From Mangifera indica (lineage: Eukaryota; Streptophyta; Magnoliopsida; Sapindales; Anacardiaceae), in NCBI RefSeq assembly GCF_011075055.1, contig NC_058145.1, forward strand, positions 13,823,894 to 13,887,893: a stretch of 64,000 nt of DNA, read 5' to 3'. The notes beneath the pieces are model-generated. The model did not search any database. It saw only the letters and a program-made list of their open reading frames with translations, and was not told the DNA's origin. The position numbers and the translations under genes were made by a program. Shown here one piece after another: positions 11,901-24,200 of the stretch; positions within the stretch are counted from its first letter, which is position 1, and each line of letters starts with the position of its first letter.

Positions 11901-11997
11901 AGTGGCAGGAATGGTCCTCACCACCCAGGCTATTGTTGTGGAAAAACGAAAGCCAAAAACTCCAGCAGCAGCTCCCCCACAAGGCCTTATGGTATGA
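8957..11997 (+). CDS. CPN60A: Chloroplast chaperonin 60 subunit alpha (RuBisCO-binding protein alpha)
   Basis: Role: type I (GroEL-like) chaperonin of the plastid stroma; it folds RuBisCO large subunit and other proteins with CPN60 beta and CPN20/CPN10. Eight exons fit: 8957-9010, 9082-9250, 9612-9733, 9838-10045, 10153-10298, 10416-10722, 11089-11540 and 11710-11997, giving 581 aa (family about 585). Residues 1 to about 45 are a Ser/Arg-rich transit peptide, split by intron 1. The mature part starts AAAKEIAFD. Seen: the nucleotide-binding motifs TLGPRGRNVVLD and [20 protein letters not shown] with the catalytic Asp, VRAAA/FDQNSR at the N terminus, [13 protein letters not shown] and the [19 protein letters not shown] block. 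The C terminus PPQGLMV lacks the Gly-Gly-Met tail of GroEL, as plastid alpha subunits do. No broken residue was seen. A heat-shock element precedes it. Confidence 0.97.
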
Positions 11998-11999
11998 TC

Positions 12000-13717
12000 T
12001 CTTTGCTAGGACTTATCGGAAGCAGGTTAGGGTTTTATTGGTTTGTTGAGGTGAACAAGATTTTACCATTATCGATATGAAGACATGCCTTTTTTGTAAT
12101 GAGATTGTTGTTGCAATGTAGTCTACGATAGCATTGTGGCATCATAACATTAATGGAGGGTTCCGAATATATAATAATTCAAAGAGATGTACAAATGTCA
12201 CAAAAGTTTCAATTTATAAATAACGTGGTGTTTGCTAAAATATACCAGAGTAGAATAATTTAACATTAGATGCAATTAGTTTGTTGGAAATAAGAAATTT
12301 ATTTCAAATCAGCACGTGTAACATTAACATAACATACAGGTGATTGTGAAAGAAATAAACCGTTTTTCGTATTGTATGTTTAGAGAAAATGTGTTAAAAC
12401 ATGTTTAGGAATACATACTTGTAAGAAGAACGAACTTTCCACCATCCTCTAATGCTAATTTTTTCTTTCGGCCCTGCCGTATCGCATGCCGCGTTCCTAA
12501 TTAGTAAATGTGTTTTATTATACGCATATTTTGTGTTACCCTTCCTTCTTAGACGTGTTTATTCGTATTTTTAACCAAAAATATATTATTAAATAATAAT
12601 TTCGATTTGATTCTCTCCATTATTGAATTTTAATAATGAAAAATATTTCGCCATCGATACTTGTTGAACTTTTTTCTGTTAAACGTATTAATAGATTATC
12701 GATTGAATGTGATCAATAACTTTTAACTTTTAATTAATCAACACAGGATATGTCACTTGCAAAAGGATATTGTAATCATCGTCATTACATCATTTGTGTA
12801 ATGATGTATAAATGTGTACACATTTATATATCCAAAATAGATACACATAGTTTTATCGATATAATAACGATCCTCACAGATTTATATATGGCATTGTAGT
12901 TATTAATCCAAGTCTTTCATGAGAAAACTAAAACAGGGTGGATGCTGAGTATTTCTAATTAAGAATATGCTATGCTCAACCATGCAACTTGAAACAATAT
13001 GTTTTATGTGGATCAAAAAACAAAACAACTAAGTTGATACATGAACAAAATGTTGTAATTCAATTTTTTATTTATTCTTCCACAGGATATGTCTAATAAT
13101 TAATCTACATTTATTATTATTATTATAATACTGATAACAAAAATTCTAACTACATATTAATGAAATTTTGAAATTCAAAGGACCGCACCTGTATATACTT
13201 TCCCCCTTTATTGCAAATAAACTAAACATCGTGATTAATTTTTAAATGTTAGTAAGTTATACAATATAGGTTACATCTGACTCCCAAAAGATTCAAGTGA
13301 CAAAAGAGAAGATTCTATATACAAATGAATATGAATTCAAGTCTCTTCTAGTAACATATCAAGATCAAACTTTTGATCTATCTGGTTCAATAATTGTAGA
13401 ATTGATGATTGGATTCAGAATTTGTCTAGTCCCAAAATTGACGATCCAACTCGAGTAAGATTCCTCATTTAAAAAAAAAAATGTAGGTTACACCTGGATT
13501 CCAGTTGGACTGAATTAATGTTGTGTTAATTTTGGTTTGTGTTTGTTTTACCTGTAAAAGTTGAAAAATGATTTGAATTTCTGTTAGCGTAGAATTGATT
13601 GATTTGTGTGACTGCTCTGGTATAACAGCTACAACAGCATATTTAACAAAACTAAAAGAATGCGGATATCCATTCAACGCCATTTGAAACTGCTTCTGTT
13701 TCTTCGTCTTTCTCTTT
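12000..13717. other. Spacer between CPN60A and the CHX gene
   Basis: The first 150-200 bp should be the CPN60A 3' untranslated region. The rest is AT-rich. The region 12770-12870 resembles the short AT-rich palindromic repeats of the window. No gene was seen on either strand. Confidence 0.4.
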
Positions 13718-13724
13718 TATATAA
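13718..13724 (+). promoter_or_regulatory. TATA box of the CHX gene
   Basis: TATATAA, 44 bp before the ATG at 13768. The short distance supports that ATG as the true start. Confidence 0.55.
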
Positions 13725-13767
13725 ATCATGACCAGAAACTACCACATATGTTATCAGCAAAAGCACA

Positions 13768-16488
13768 ATGAATCCGATCAGGATATTAGAATCTAAAGCG
13801 GCCACCGATGTTCAATCAGGAAAATATAACATATCAAACATTACATCATTGGAAATTCAAATATGTTATATGCAAAATGTTAGCACAGACAGCACCTTAT
13901 GGCAAATCGACAATCCCTTTGATCAACATCTTCCTGATCTTCTCATGCAGCTTTGTGTTATCATCCTCTTCACTCGAATCGTTGTTTTCCTCCTCACCCC
14001 ACTTCGTCAACCTCGTTTTGTCTGTGAAGTCATCGTAAGTCTGCCTGCAACTTGGACTATTATTTCATATTTATATTAATTACTTGTGTTTTAATTCCAA
14101 ATGCAGGCGGGTATTCTGACGGGGCCAACATTTTTTGGGAGTTTACCAATAGGTCGCTTCATCTACAAATTTGAGTTGAACATGGTGGTCGAAATTTACA
14201 CTTTCTTGGGGCTCACCTATTACATGTTTTTGGTGGGATTAGAAATGGATCTATATGCATTGAAGCATATTAAGAAGAAGTCAATGACCATTGCGGCGGC
14301 TGGAATTTTTTTCCCGATAATGGCAGGGGTAGCCTTGTATTTTGTACCGCTACATAGAGGTAAAGACGCCAGCAGTCCGCCGCTAATCGGCGCTGTCTTC
14401 TGGGCTACGATATTATCCAACACAAGCTTCCCCGACCTGGCACGAATCCTCTCAAATGTGAAGCTTCTACACACACAACTAGGGAGACAGGCCTTGGCTG
14501 TTGCTCTTGTTAGTGATATTACAACTTTTGGTCTTCTTGTGGCAACCATAACAATGTTTGATTTAAACAGCTTCTACATGGCTGTAATTCCGACGATCAT
14601 CTTTCTATTATGCTGCTGGTTTTTACTGCGACCAGGGATTCATTGGATGATTAAGCATAGCAAAGAGAAAGGGGAATTCAGGTTCAGTGAAACACATGTA
14701 AGCTTCATTCTTGTTGGGGTTGCTGTAATTGGCTGCATTGCAGATGTATGTGGCTCGCATTCTATGTTTGGTGCTTTCATCTTTGGATTAATCATCCCAC
14801 ACGGTGACCTCGCCCTCCAGATTATGGAGAGAATCGAAGTGTTTGTGAATAGAATCATGCTGCCAGCGGCGTTTCTGATGAATGGACAAAGAACTACCAT
14901 AGGTGATTTTTTATACAGAACAAGATTGTTAAATGTTGGGCTGGTGGCAGTCTCTGCAACTTCCGCAAAAATTCTCAGCACTCTGTTTGTTTCTTCTTTC
15001 TTCGGCATGTCGTCAAAGGAGGGATTGGCCCTCGGAGTTCTTCTTAACACCAAAGGCGTTTTAGCCATGATTGCTCTCACTGAAGCCCGCAACATGAAGG
15101 TGATATATAAACTTGTAAATTATCTTAAACATTTTGCATAATTTTTCTGACAAGTTTTGATTTTGTTTTTGTTTTTGATTCAGGCTTTGGATAACATCTA
15201 TGTTCTTGTGATGACCATCTCGATTTTGTTCATGACGGCTATCGTTCAACCAATCTTTTACATAGTCAGAAGAACAACAAAGCGTTTCTGCAACTACAAG
15301 CAGAGGACTATAGAGAGAAGAAATCAAGACACAGAGCTTCGAATTTTAACTTGCGTTCACTCAATGCGAAATATCTCCGGCATTGTCAATTTACTCAAGC
15401 TTTCTCATGGCACAAGGAAATCCCCGATTTGTGTTTTCGCTATGCATTTGGTGGAACTCACTGGTACCGGCCGTACCTCCGCCATGCTAATCGTTCATGA
15501 CACAAGCTTGAATACTACCACCGCCAACAACCTAAACATGCCCCGCGAAAGGGTAGAATCGGAACAAATTATTAACGCCTTCCAGAACTTTAACTCCTTA
15601 AACGACGCCATAACCGTGCATCCGCTCACCGCTGTCTCCCCGTACGAGACAATGCACGAGGATATCTACCAGCTTGCAGAGGACAGGCAAGTGGCCTTCA
15701 TTTTGTTGCCTTATCACAAGCTACCGACAATTGACGGTCGGTTGCAAGGAGATAACCCGTCGATACTAGAAGTGAACCAGAATTTACTGAAAAAATCACC
15801 ATGTTCGGTCGGCATTCTGGTGGATCGTGGACTTGGAATTTCCGTACACCCCGATAATAAAAAATTGCAGTGCCGTATAGCGGTGCTCTTCGTCGGCGGC
15901 CCCGACGACCACGAAGCGGTAAGCTATGCAACGAGAATGACGAAAACAATCGGCGTGCATCTAACCGTGATTAGGTTTCTCCCCGGTAAGGAAGCAGAAA
16001 TTGAGAATTTAAATGGAGAAAGCTTCGAAAATGGAAACGAGAATTTGACAGGAATGAGTATGGATGAAGAAGGGATAGAGTTTGACGATGAATTCATCAA
16101 CGAGTTCAGATTCAAGACAATGTGCGAGCAACAGATAAACTACCAAGAGAAAATAGTGAACAGCGGTGAAGATTTATTAGAATGCATAAGATCCAAGTAC
16201 AATGACTTCGACCTGTATATAGTCGGCCGCGGAGATGGAGTAAATTCGCCTGTAACAATGGGACTTACACAGTGGAGCGAGAATCCGGATCTAGGAGTCG
16301 TTGGCGACACATTGGTGACGACTCAAGCTATATCGCATGCATCAGTTCTGGTGCTGCAACAATCTGCCGCCGGTCGATTCAATACCAGAATGCAACGTCG
16401 GAAGGACAAATTTGGGCAAAACAAATGGGCTTCCCCCATTTTAAATCCTGACTATAAAGACTTTGTAAATGATGAATCTCTGAAGTAG
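13768..16488 (+). CDS. Cation/H+ exchanger of the CHX family
   Basis: Role: CPA2-type membrane antiporter exchanging K+ or another monovalent cation for protons, usually in endomembranes or plasma membrane; many CHX genes act in pollen. Three exons fit: 13768-14034, 14107-15099 and 15184-16488, all in phase 0, giving 854 aa (family about 770-870). Seen: a polar N terminus of about 55 residues, then 10-12 hydrophobic segments to about residue 445 (Na_H_Exchanger domain), including ILTGPTFFG, GLEMD and LVSDITTFGLL. The last holds the single Asp of the transport motif; several CHX proteins have Ser or Thr before it. HSMFGAFIFGLIIP and LNTKGVLAMIAL follow. The hydrophilic C-terminal half (about 450-830) has the two nucleotide-binding-like USP folds typical of CHX, with FVGGPDDHEAV and DLYIVGRGD. 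Which of the Arabidopsis CHX genes is orthologous cannot be settled by eye. Confidence 0.93.
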
Positions 16489-19261
16489 CTATCCTACCCG
16501 TATTCAGCTTCTCAATTTATGCACATAAATATAGGATAATTAATTCTTTATTTCCTTGATTGTATTACCCCAAGTAAATGTCCTAATAAAGCTATTAGCC
16601 CTTGTGATTACGATGGTCCTGATAATTGCCAATTTGAAAGCTCTCTCTGCGTCTCCACTGATTATAAATTCATGGTCCCTACCGTTTTTAAGATTCTATT
16701 TTAGCGTTTTCTTATAGGCCAAAGGTCTCATTTTCAGTCTAAATATATTTAAAATAATATATTATCCAATTTTTTTCAAAATTAAACTTAACTTTCAAAT
16801 GTCATATTTTTCTAGTATAATTTCTTTCTTCTTCTCTCTCATCTTTTTTTACATTATTATCCGTCGGTTTCTCTCTTTCATCTCTTATCGATATTGAAAA
16901 TCATAATAAATTAGTCTTTATTATTAAACAAAAATGATTCATCTTTAGTGCTGGCAAAAGAAAAAAGGCAAACTAAATGGTGATGACCTTAAAAAAGGGA
17001 AGAGAGAAAAAAAAAATCTTTGAGATAAAATGTAATATTTTAAAATTTATTTTAGAGAGAAATTATTAATTTTTTAAATATAAAAAATAGATAATATTAA
17101 ATAATTTTATTAGCTTTAATCACCTATAAATAAATATTTAAATTTATAATATTTAATAAATATTAATTTAAAAATGTAACCAACTTTGAGCGAGAATAAA
17201 TACTTTAGTCTTATCTTATATATTGCCCATACATAATATATATGCAATTAGTTAGGCACTTTTAGGAACGAAAATAGTGATCGATGGCGACGCGCATTTT
17301 GTTAGTATCTACATAATGTATACTGTACGTAAGAACATTTTCTTCCTAATTATTTAATAAAATAATCCATTTTTAAAAAAGACGATTATTCTCATTAAAG
17401 CAATATGTTGATTCCCCTGATGAGCAACCAAAGTTGAATAGACTATATGTGAATTCATCTATACTTAAATGTGAACCAATTAGTTGACATTTCAAATTAG
17501 ACAACAACAGCATCTATTTAAGTTTGAAGATGCCTCACACAAAATGTACCTCACGGAACTGTTGATGGCAATTTTCTGAACCACATATTTATTTTAAAAA
17601 TATATAATTATATAATTAAATATTATTTTATTTTTAATTTAAAATTATTTATTTATATAATATTTTAAATACAGATAACTTTATTGTAATTGTTTTTTAC
17701 TTTGAAAAGAAAAGAAAGAAAGAAGTCAAAATTTAAAGCACATAGATAGCAGTGCTGTAATTTGAAGAAAAGAATTGTCCAACCAAAAATTGACAGCAGT
17801 GGAAGCGAGATCTTTACACGCAATTCAACTCTCTTTATTTAAAGTAAGACCGGGCGCATTCCCTTTTGTCTCGCCGCGGTCAAAGTTGACTGTTTCTAGA
17901 ACCCAATGGCCCATCTTTTCCGTTCAAATTACTCTCATGCCATCACTATAAATGTTGTATTAATATTTTTAATAAAATTATATACATAAATAATATATAT
18001 AAATTTATATAAATTATTTATAAATATAATATATCTCTAATATTTCTTTGAAGGTGTGGTTTAATCGGTAGATGGAGGACGAAGATGTTAGCAGAATTGT
18101 CAAAAGTGAGTTTGACAGGTCTTTTCATCGGAGAGTCCTAAAAAGTTGGTTAGAGTCCTATTCAAGGCCACTTTGTAAGGACTCTCTTTATACCAACCAA
18201 CCATTGACATAATAAATGCTAAGACATTACATTAAAGGACCCTACAAAATCAATGCAAATTTTAATGGACCGACTCTTTTATTTCTCATTGGTGGCCACG
18301 TGTACGTTCAGTTTCGGTTTTTAATCTTTTTGACACCTCCACTATTTCTTAAAAGCCAATTTCTTTGCTCCCTTCATACCTTATAAAAATAAAACAACAC
18401 TGTTACTGTAACTAAATACCAATGGCTAATAAATTCCTATAATGCCCTTACTTATCTATCAACCAAACAAGAAAGTATTATCAATTTATGACCTTTGGTA
18501 TTAATCTTGGGGATTGATTGAGTGACCATTACGTCTATTTCTTATATTAATATTTGATCATATGTTACTCATTTTTTAAGGGAGTTAATAAGATTCTCAA
18601 CAAAAGTTTTAAAAACGTTTAGAAGATTAGTGAGAAATATTTTAGGTTAAAGATTTTTTTTTAATAATCAAAATTATATAAGTTGACAATTTTTTGCATG
18701 TATATATATGATCAATAGACAATTAGAGATGGCAACTGGGTGAGGAGGGGCTAAATTTTTTTTTATCCTTGCCCCATTTTTGATACGAGAATGACAAAGA
18801 ATGCATGTTCTCTCTCATGAGAAAAATCTATCTACCTTTGACCTTTCCATTTATTCTGGAAAATTTTTGTTCTCTTCTCTTTCCTGTCCTGTAAGAAAAA
18901 TCTCTTTTCCCATCATCTTTAAAAATATATATATATTTATTATGTATTATGATATATATGTAATAATTTAAAATTTTATTTAAGTATTTTGATAATACAT
19001 AAGAGAGAGGATAAAGATATATCTATCTTTATCTTCATCATGTTTTCAATTGAAAAGATTTTAATCATCTCTTTTCTATTTTTATTTTTATTAAAAAATC
19101 TTTTCTTTATAAAAAAAAGATAGGTCGATAATCTGATTTAATAGACTGAATTTCTATCTTTATATATAATAAAAACAATTATACCAATTGTCAATTATAT
19201 ATTAAAAATAATAAAAGTTATAAAACCATAAATAAGAGGTATGAAATGAGCTATTATGACA
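16489..19261. other. Intergenic DNA, 2.8 kb
   Basis: CHX 3' untranslated region, then AT-rich DNA without a credible open frame or RNA gene. GGCCAAAGGTCTCATTTTC near 16716 recalls the first bases of the foldback family at 19271 but has no visible partner arm. Confidence 0.4.
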
Positions 19262-19270
19262 TAGATTTTA

Positions 19271-20032
19271 GGCTAAAGGACTTATTCCCACCCAAACTAT
19301 GCTATTCTCTCAAGTTTTCTCCCGTTAACTTTGAAATCTCATTTATCCACCCATAATCGTTTACATCTGTTAATTTTAAGGGTAAAATAGTTATTTTATA
19401 TTTAATATTAAAAATAAACTTAAATTTAATTTCATTCCCCCCTCCCCCCTCCTCCAAACTCTAACAATTGACAATTTCTCTCAAACCTAAGTTTTCAAAA
19501 ATTACATTTTCCCGCTTAGGTTTTCAAACTTTCAAATCCAATTTTTTTGGCAATGACCGACGATCTCCATATATTATCTGTTTCTCTCTGGCGCGTCTTC
19601 GTTCTGGTCATGCTGCTTCCAACACTGTGAGACGTCATCATCAATGAAAACGAGTCGTCTTCGTCGACAAAGACCTCGTCTTCATCTTTGATGAAGATGA
19701 GTTGTCTTCGTCGTCGATGATAACTCCTCACAGCATCGGAAGGAGTATGATCAAAAGGAGGATGCGTCGGAGAGAAAAAGACGATGCCTAGAGATCACCG
19801 ATTGTCATTAAAAAATTGGATCTGAAAGTTTAAACATCCTAATGGAAAAATATAGTTTTTGAAAACTTGGATTGATGAGAAATTATTTTTAGAATTTAAG
19901 GGAGAAAAATGATATAACTAATAGACTCAGTTAATTTTAACCATCTATAGGTAGGTAAATGAAAATTTTAAAATTAACGAAAGAAAACTTAAGAATTTAA
20001 CATACTTTAGAGGGGGAATAAGTCGTTTGGCC
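19271..20032. mobile_element. Mutator-type foldback element, GGCCAAACGACT family, 762 bp
   Basis: Seen: the left end GGCTAAAGGACTTATTCCC is matched in inverted orientation by the right end, GGCCAAACGACTTATTCCC on the minus strand. Inverted similarity runs through most of the element to a centre near 19690, where CTCGTCTTCATC faces GATGAAGATGAG. Flanks are TAGATTTTA (19262-19270) and TAGATTTCA (20033-20041): a 9-bp target duplication with one later change. No transposase. Terminal bases and centre style are shared with 48536-49335, so the two are copies of one family. The minus-strand frame at 19516-19731 is a by-product of the palindrome. Confidence 0.8.
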
Positions 20033-20089
20033 TAGATTTCAACACAAATCTTTAACTATATATTTAAGATAATTTAATAGTTTAGAAGC

Positions 20090-20400
20090 TACGAGTTTGT
20101 CTTAGTCTTCACTAGGGTTAGACTCGAATCGAGCTAGTTCGAGTTTGAGATCGGCTTAGACGAGCCAGAAATGAGTCAACCCTAACCGAACTCGAGCTAT
20201 TCCTCAAATTTTCTAATTAAAAATTTTAATACAAAATGATTTGTTTTGACTAATATATATTAAAAAGATGTCGTTTTAATGACAAAAAATAAGTCAAATC
20301 GAATTCAAGTCAAGTTCAAGCTTGATTTTTATAAATTCGAACTTAACTATATATAAATCGAACTAAACTCTAATGCGGTTTAGTTCAAATCTAGCGTTAG
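20090..20400. repeat. Dispersed CGAGCTCGA-type repeat, second copy
   Basis: Many variants of GACTCGAATCGAGCTAG, AACTCGAGCT and TCGAACTTAA occur here, in the style of 5990-6290. Boundaries are vague. Confidence 0.35.
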
Positions 20401-20409
20401 TTTTCACCT

Positions 20410-20983
20410 TCTTTTTTTCAATCATGAGATTGTCTAGAATTTTTCAAAATTGATGCTACGGGATGCCATAATTTTAATTTAAATTAAAATAGTTTTGACA
20501 CTAAAGATCATTGGACATTGGACAAACAAAAATTACTATTCAACTACTTTTGTACTTTTCAAGGTAGAAATGGTCAAGTTGACCGTATTACGCAATATTT
20601 ATAGATGTGAAATTTTTAATTTCAAATATAAAAATAAATCAAGTATATGATAATAAATTAAAAGGAACAAAATTTGACCAAATAAAATATGTTTAACAAG
20701 TGAAGTGACAGAGTCATAACAGTTTTTCTAGTCCGTTCATTTGCCCTAATTTATTTCAATAATTACTTCCTCTACCACTCTGTCTGCCAAAGCATGCTTC
20801 GTGCGCAGGGTAAGTCAGAACCAAGGGCAGGGCGAAATCTGTAATTTGAAAACCTAAAGAGAGAAATGAGAAATCAAAGCGGTTACTAGTTTGTTTTTTC
20901 GGAAGAGCGATTAACTGTTTGAGAGCGAAACCCGCGGGGGCTTCTGTTGTGTTGGTGCTACGTTTTGATGACAGGTGACAACA
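20410..20983. other. Upstream region and probable leader of the LPA1-like gene
   Basis: AT-rich up to about 20780, then more GC-rich leader-like sequence from about 20800. No TATA box stood out. Confidence 0.35.
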
Positions 20984-21118
20984 ATGGCGAGATCGTGTCC
21001 TTGCTCTTCTCCTGCTTTTTTTAGATGGCCGATCTTCTCATCGTCTTATAAACTACCTCACATCTCTTCCCTTGTATTTGTTCTTTTCGCTTTTAACTTG
21101 CTGATAACTTCAACTTAG
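20984..21118 (+). CDS. Possible upstream ORF (44 aa) of the LPA1-like gene
   Basis: A frame starting MARSCPCSSPAFFRWP in the context ACAATGGCG (favourable for plant initiation) ends with TAG at 21116-21118, about 130 bp before the LPA1-like start. If the transcript is unspliced here, it would be a translated upstream ORF that lowers output of the main frame. A GT-containing stretch just upstream (CAGGTGACA at 20972) could instead be a donor that removes it. No known peptide was recognised. Confidence 0.3.
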   Translation: MARSCPCSSPAFFRWPIFSSSYKLPHISSLVFVLFAFNLLITST

Positions 21119-21247
21119 TCTCGTGTTTTCTCCTCTTTTACTTTACCAGGTTCGATTTTTTTATATTTCTCTCACATTGTAATCGTTCTTAGCATTCTCG
21201 TGAATTTTTATCGATTATATTTATTTATTCAAATGTTTTTAGGAGAG

Positions 21248-24200
21248 ATGGCGGAGATGGTGAAAGTCCTGTACATAGCGGTGGTGGATGATGAGGAAAA
21301 GGGAGAGAAAGGTAAACCGGTGTCGTTTCGGTATACTCGTCCTGTTTTGCAGAGCACTCTTCAGCTCATGGGCTGCAAAGCACGACATGCGTTTAAGGTA
21401 AATTCAGCTCAAATTTCTGGTTCTCAATTTTGGAATTTGTTGTGTGACTTTGTTTTCAGTAATCCTAATTGTCCAGTGTTGGATCTGAGCTGCATGTGAT
21501 AAATTTCTTAAAATTTCTTTTATATTGTCTCCAGTCAACAGAAATATTGCATGATTTTTGTTGATTTTATTAGCGAAATTAGTACAAATTCTAGTGGCGT
21601 GTGCTGTTGATACAGGTCGGTTTATGTCAAAGCCTGCATATTTACATTCCGGTCTCAATGGCCATAAATCTTAATACATCATTGGGCCTAATGTCATGTC
21701 AGGTTATTGGTTTTATTTTTGTATATTTTCTCATCTTTCTAATGTTAAGTAGCTTTTTTTCTAAGTTTTATCCGGTTGGTTGTTTACTTTTCCCTTGGGT
21801 TGATGTGATGAGATTTGGAGTTTTATTGATTCTACATATGTTAATGCCTAATATGAACTGGAGATACAATTTCATTTTATCTCCCATTTTTTTCTCTATT
21901 TCTTGTAAACTTGAAAGGGATCTATACAACTACATTTATGTAAAAGCCAAGGAATTGGGAAGGCATATTAGATTTAACATTGTTTCATCATTCTGCTTTC
22001 GGACAATTGTTAAGTTGTCTTCTTTCTACTGTAGTGTTTATTTAAATAGTTCAGGAGATTTCTTTTTTCCTAGAAAGTAATGGTTTGAGGATAACTCTAA
22101 ATAAAAATTCGATGTTATGTTAATCTTAGATTTAAAGGGGCTGTGGTGGCTTTGGATATTATTATTGAACTCTTCATTTTAGTTGTTAGTTCTAAAATAT
22201 TATTAGATACTTTTTGTGTTATTGAAAAACATCAAAACTATTGCTGATTAATTAAATTTCGCTTTCATCAGATTAGTCAAAGGGTTTTTGAATTGATAAG
22301 AAGTGGAAATCCTAGTTGTGCTCAACTCGAAGCAGAAGAAATATCAGGATTAGATCCTTTGGAAAGAAAAAAAGAAGTGGAAGATGGTAGTTCCTTTGGT
22401 GGTAGTTTTTGGGATGCAGGGTTTGTTTCAAAGACAAAAGACAGATGTAGTAGTGTGCCATTCAAATTGTACAAAAGACGCACGACTGCTATTGTTAGAA
22501 GAGAAACATTCTTAGATATTGTTTGTGATGCTCTGACTGAATATAAGTATGTGGGTCATAATCAGAGGGCAGACTTGGTTTTAGCATGCAGGTATTGTTT
22601 GACATCTTTTTCCCTTCTTCAGAACTTTTTATATAAATATCTGGTAATTTTATAGGAAATCTTTTTTTCAAGATCATTTATGCTTTACACACACTTACAT
22701 ATATACATATGCATGTAACTAAAAAATATGTTTGTTAATTTTGTTACATGTTGAAAGAATCTAATTTTCGTTGTATTTTGTTCCTTTATGTTAAATTGAG
22801 GTTTTTAATTTACTTCAAACAACCAGTTCAATACTGAAAGAAGTTAGGGAGTTCTAGAGAAGCATGATTTCCAAAATTCTGGAACTGCAACAACATTAGA
22901 GCCTGAGCATATCCAGTGCAGATCCAGTGCTGAGCATATCATTAACTTGTCTTATTGCATTTATTCTTTCTTATTCGGCTATCATTTTTTCATGCTGGAC
23001 TTTGATAAATGCTTTTGATTTACAAAACTATTATATTGGTTAATTTTCGTGCTTGTCATGCTATAAGAAACTCATCCCCTGTAAAATTATTGTTTTTTTA
23101 TCTTGTTGTATCTTGTCTGGTTTTATATAGTTGCCATGTTATCTTCTTGTTGCAGAATCCGAGAAAGAAAGGAATCTGTAACTGTGCTGTTGTGTGGCAC
23201 TAGTGGCTGTGGCAAATCTACTTTGTCTGCATTGCTGGTATTTCTTTGTTGTTTACACTGATGTTCTTGTTCGGAAGTCTAAATTAGAGCCAGTCTAGAT
23301 TTTCTATTCTTCTAATCATTTCTATTTGTGAAACTTATTTTTTATTTGTATGAGGTAATGTAGATAATTCAAGTTTATATATTGAATATAATAGCTATTA
23401 CTCATCTACTCGTTTAGTTAGTACTTTTAGTGCTTTCGACTTATCATGCAGGGTAGCAGGCTGGGAATTACAACTGTTTTATCGACTGATTCTATTCGAC
23501 ACATGATGAGGAGTTTTGTTGACGAGAAACAAAACCCTTTACTTTGGGCTTCAACATACCATGCGGGGGAGTTCTTGGACCCTGTGGCAGTTGCAGAAGC
23601 AAAGGCTAAAAAGAAGGCCAAGAAATTGGCAGGTGGTTCACTATCACTTCCAAAGGATGAAGTGTCCAATAGTTCTACAACTGGGAAATCTGATACTCGT
23701 CCAGAGGTTGTTTCTAGTATGCCTGAATTGATCAGTCCAAAACAGATGGCTATCGAAGGGTTCAAGGCCCAAAGTGAGATGGTGATTGACAGTCTTGATC
23801 GGCTGATTACTGCATGGGAAGAAAGAAAAGAATCTGTAGTTGTTGAGGGTGTTCATCTGAGTCTCAACTTTGTGGTATACAGCAGTTTTGTTTAAGTTCC
23901 ATTGGATTATCTGTAGTTGTTTCTTTCTCAATTTTCATCTCTTCTACAGATGGGGCTTATGAAGAAACACCCTTCAATTATACCATTTATGATATACATT
24001 ACAAATGAAGACAAACACTTGGAACGGTTTGCTGTCCGTGCAAAGTACATGACCCTGGATCCAGCCAAAAACAAATATGTGAAGTACATAAGGAACATCA
24101 GAACTATTCAGGAATATCTCTGCAAAAGGGCAGACAAGCATTTAGTCCCCAAAATAAACAACACAAATGTTGATAAGAGTGTGGCATCCATCCATGCGAC

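Noticed and set aside
14220..15949. Antisense frames of 83-151 codons across the CHX gene
   Set aside because: Shadows of a strong, conserved coding sequence on the plus strand.
21601..22080. 159-codon hydrophobic frame
   Set aside because: It lies wholly inside intron 1 of the LPA1-like gene and shows only T-rich composition.
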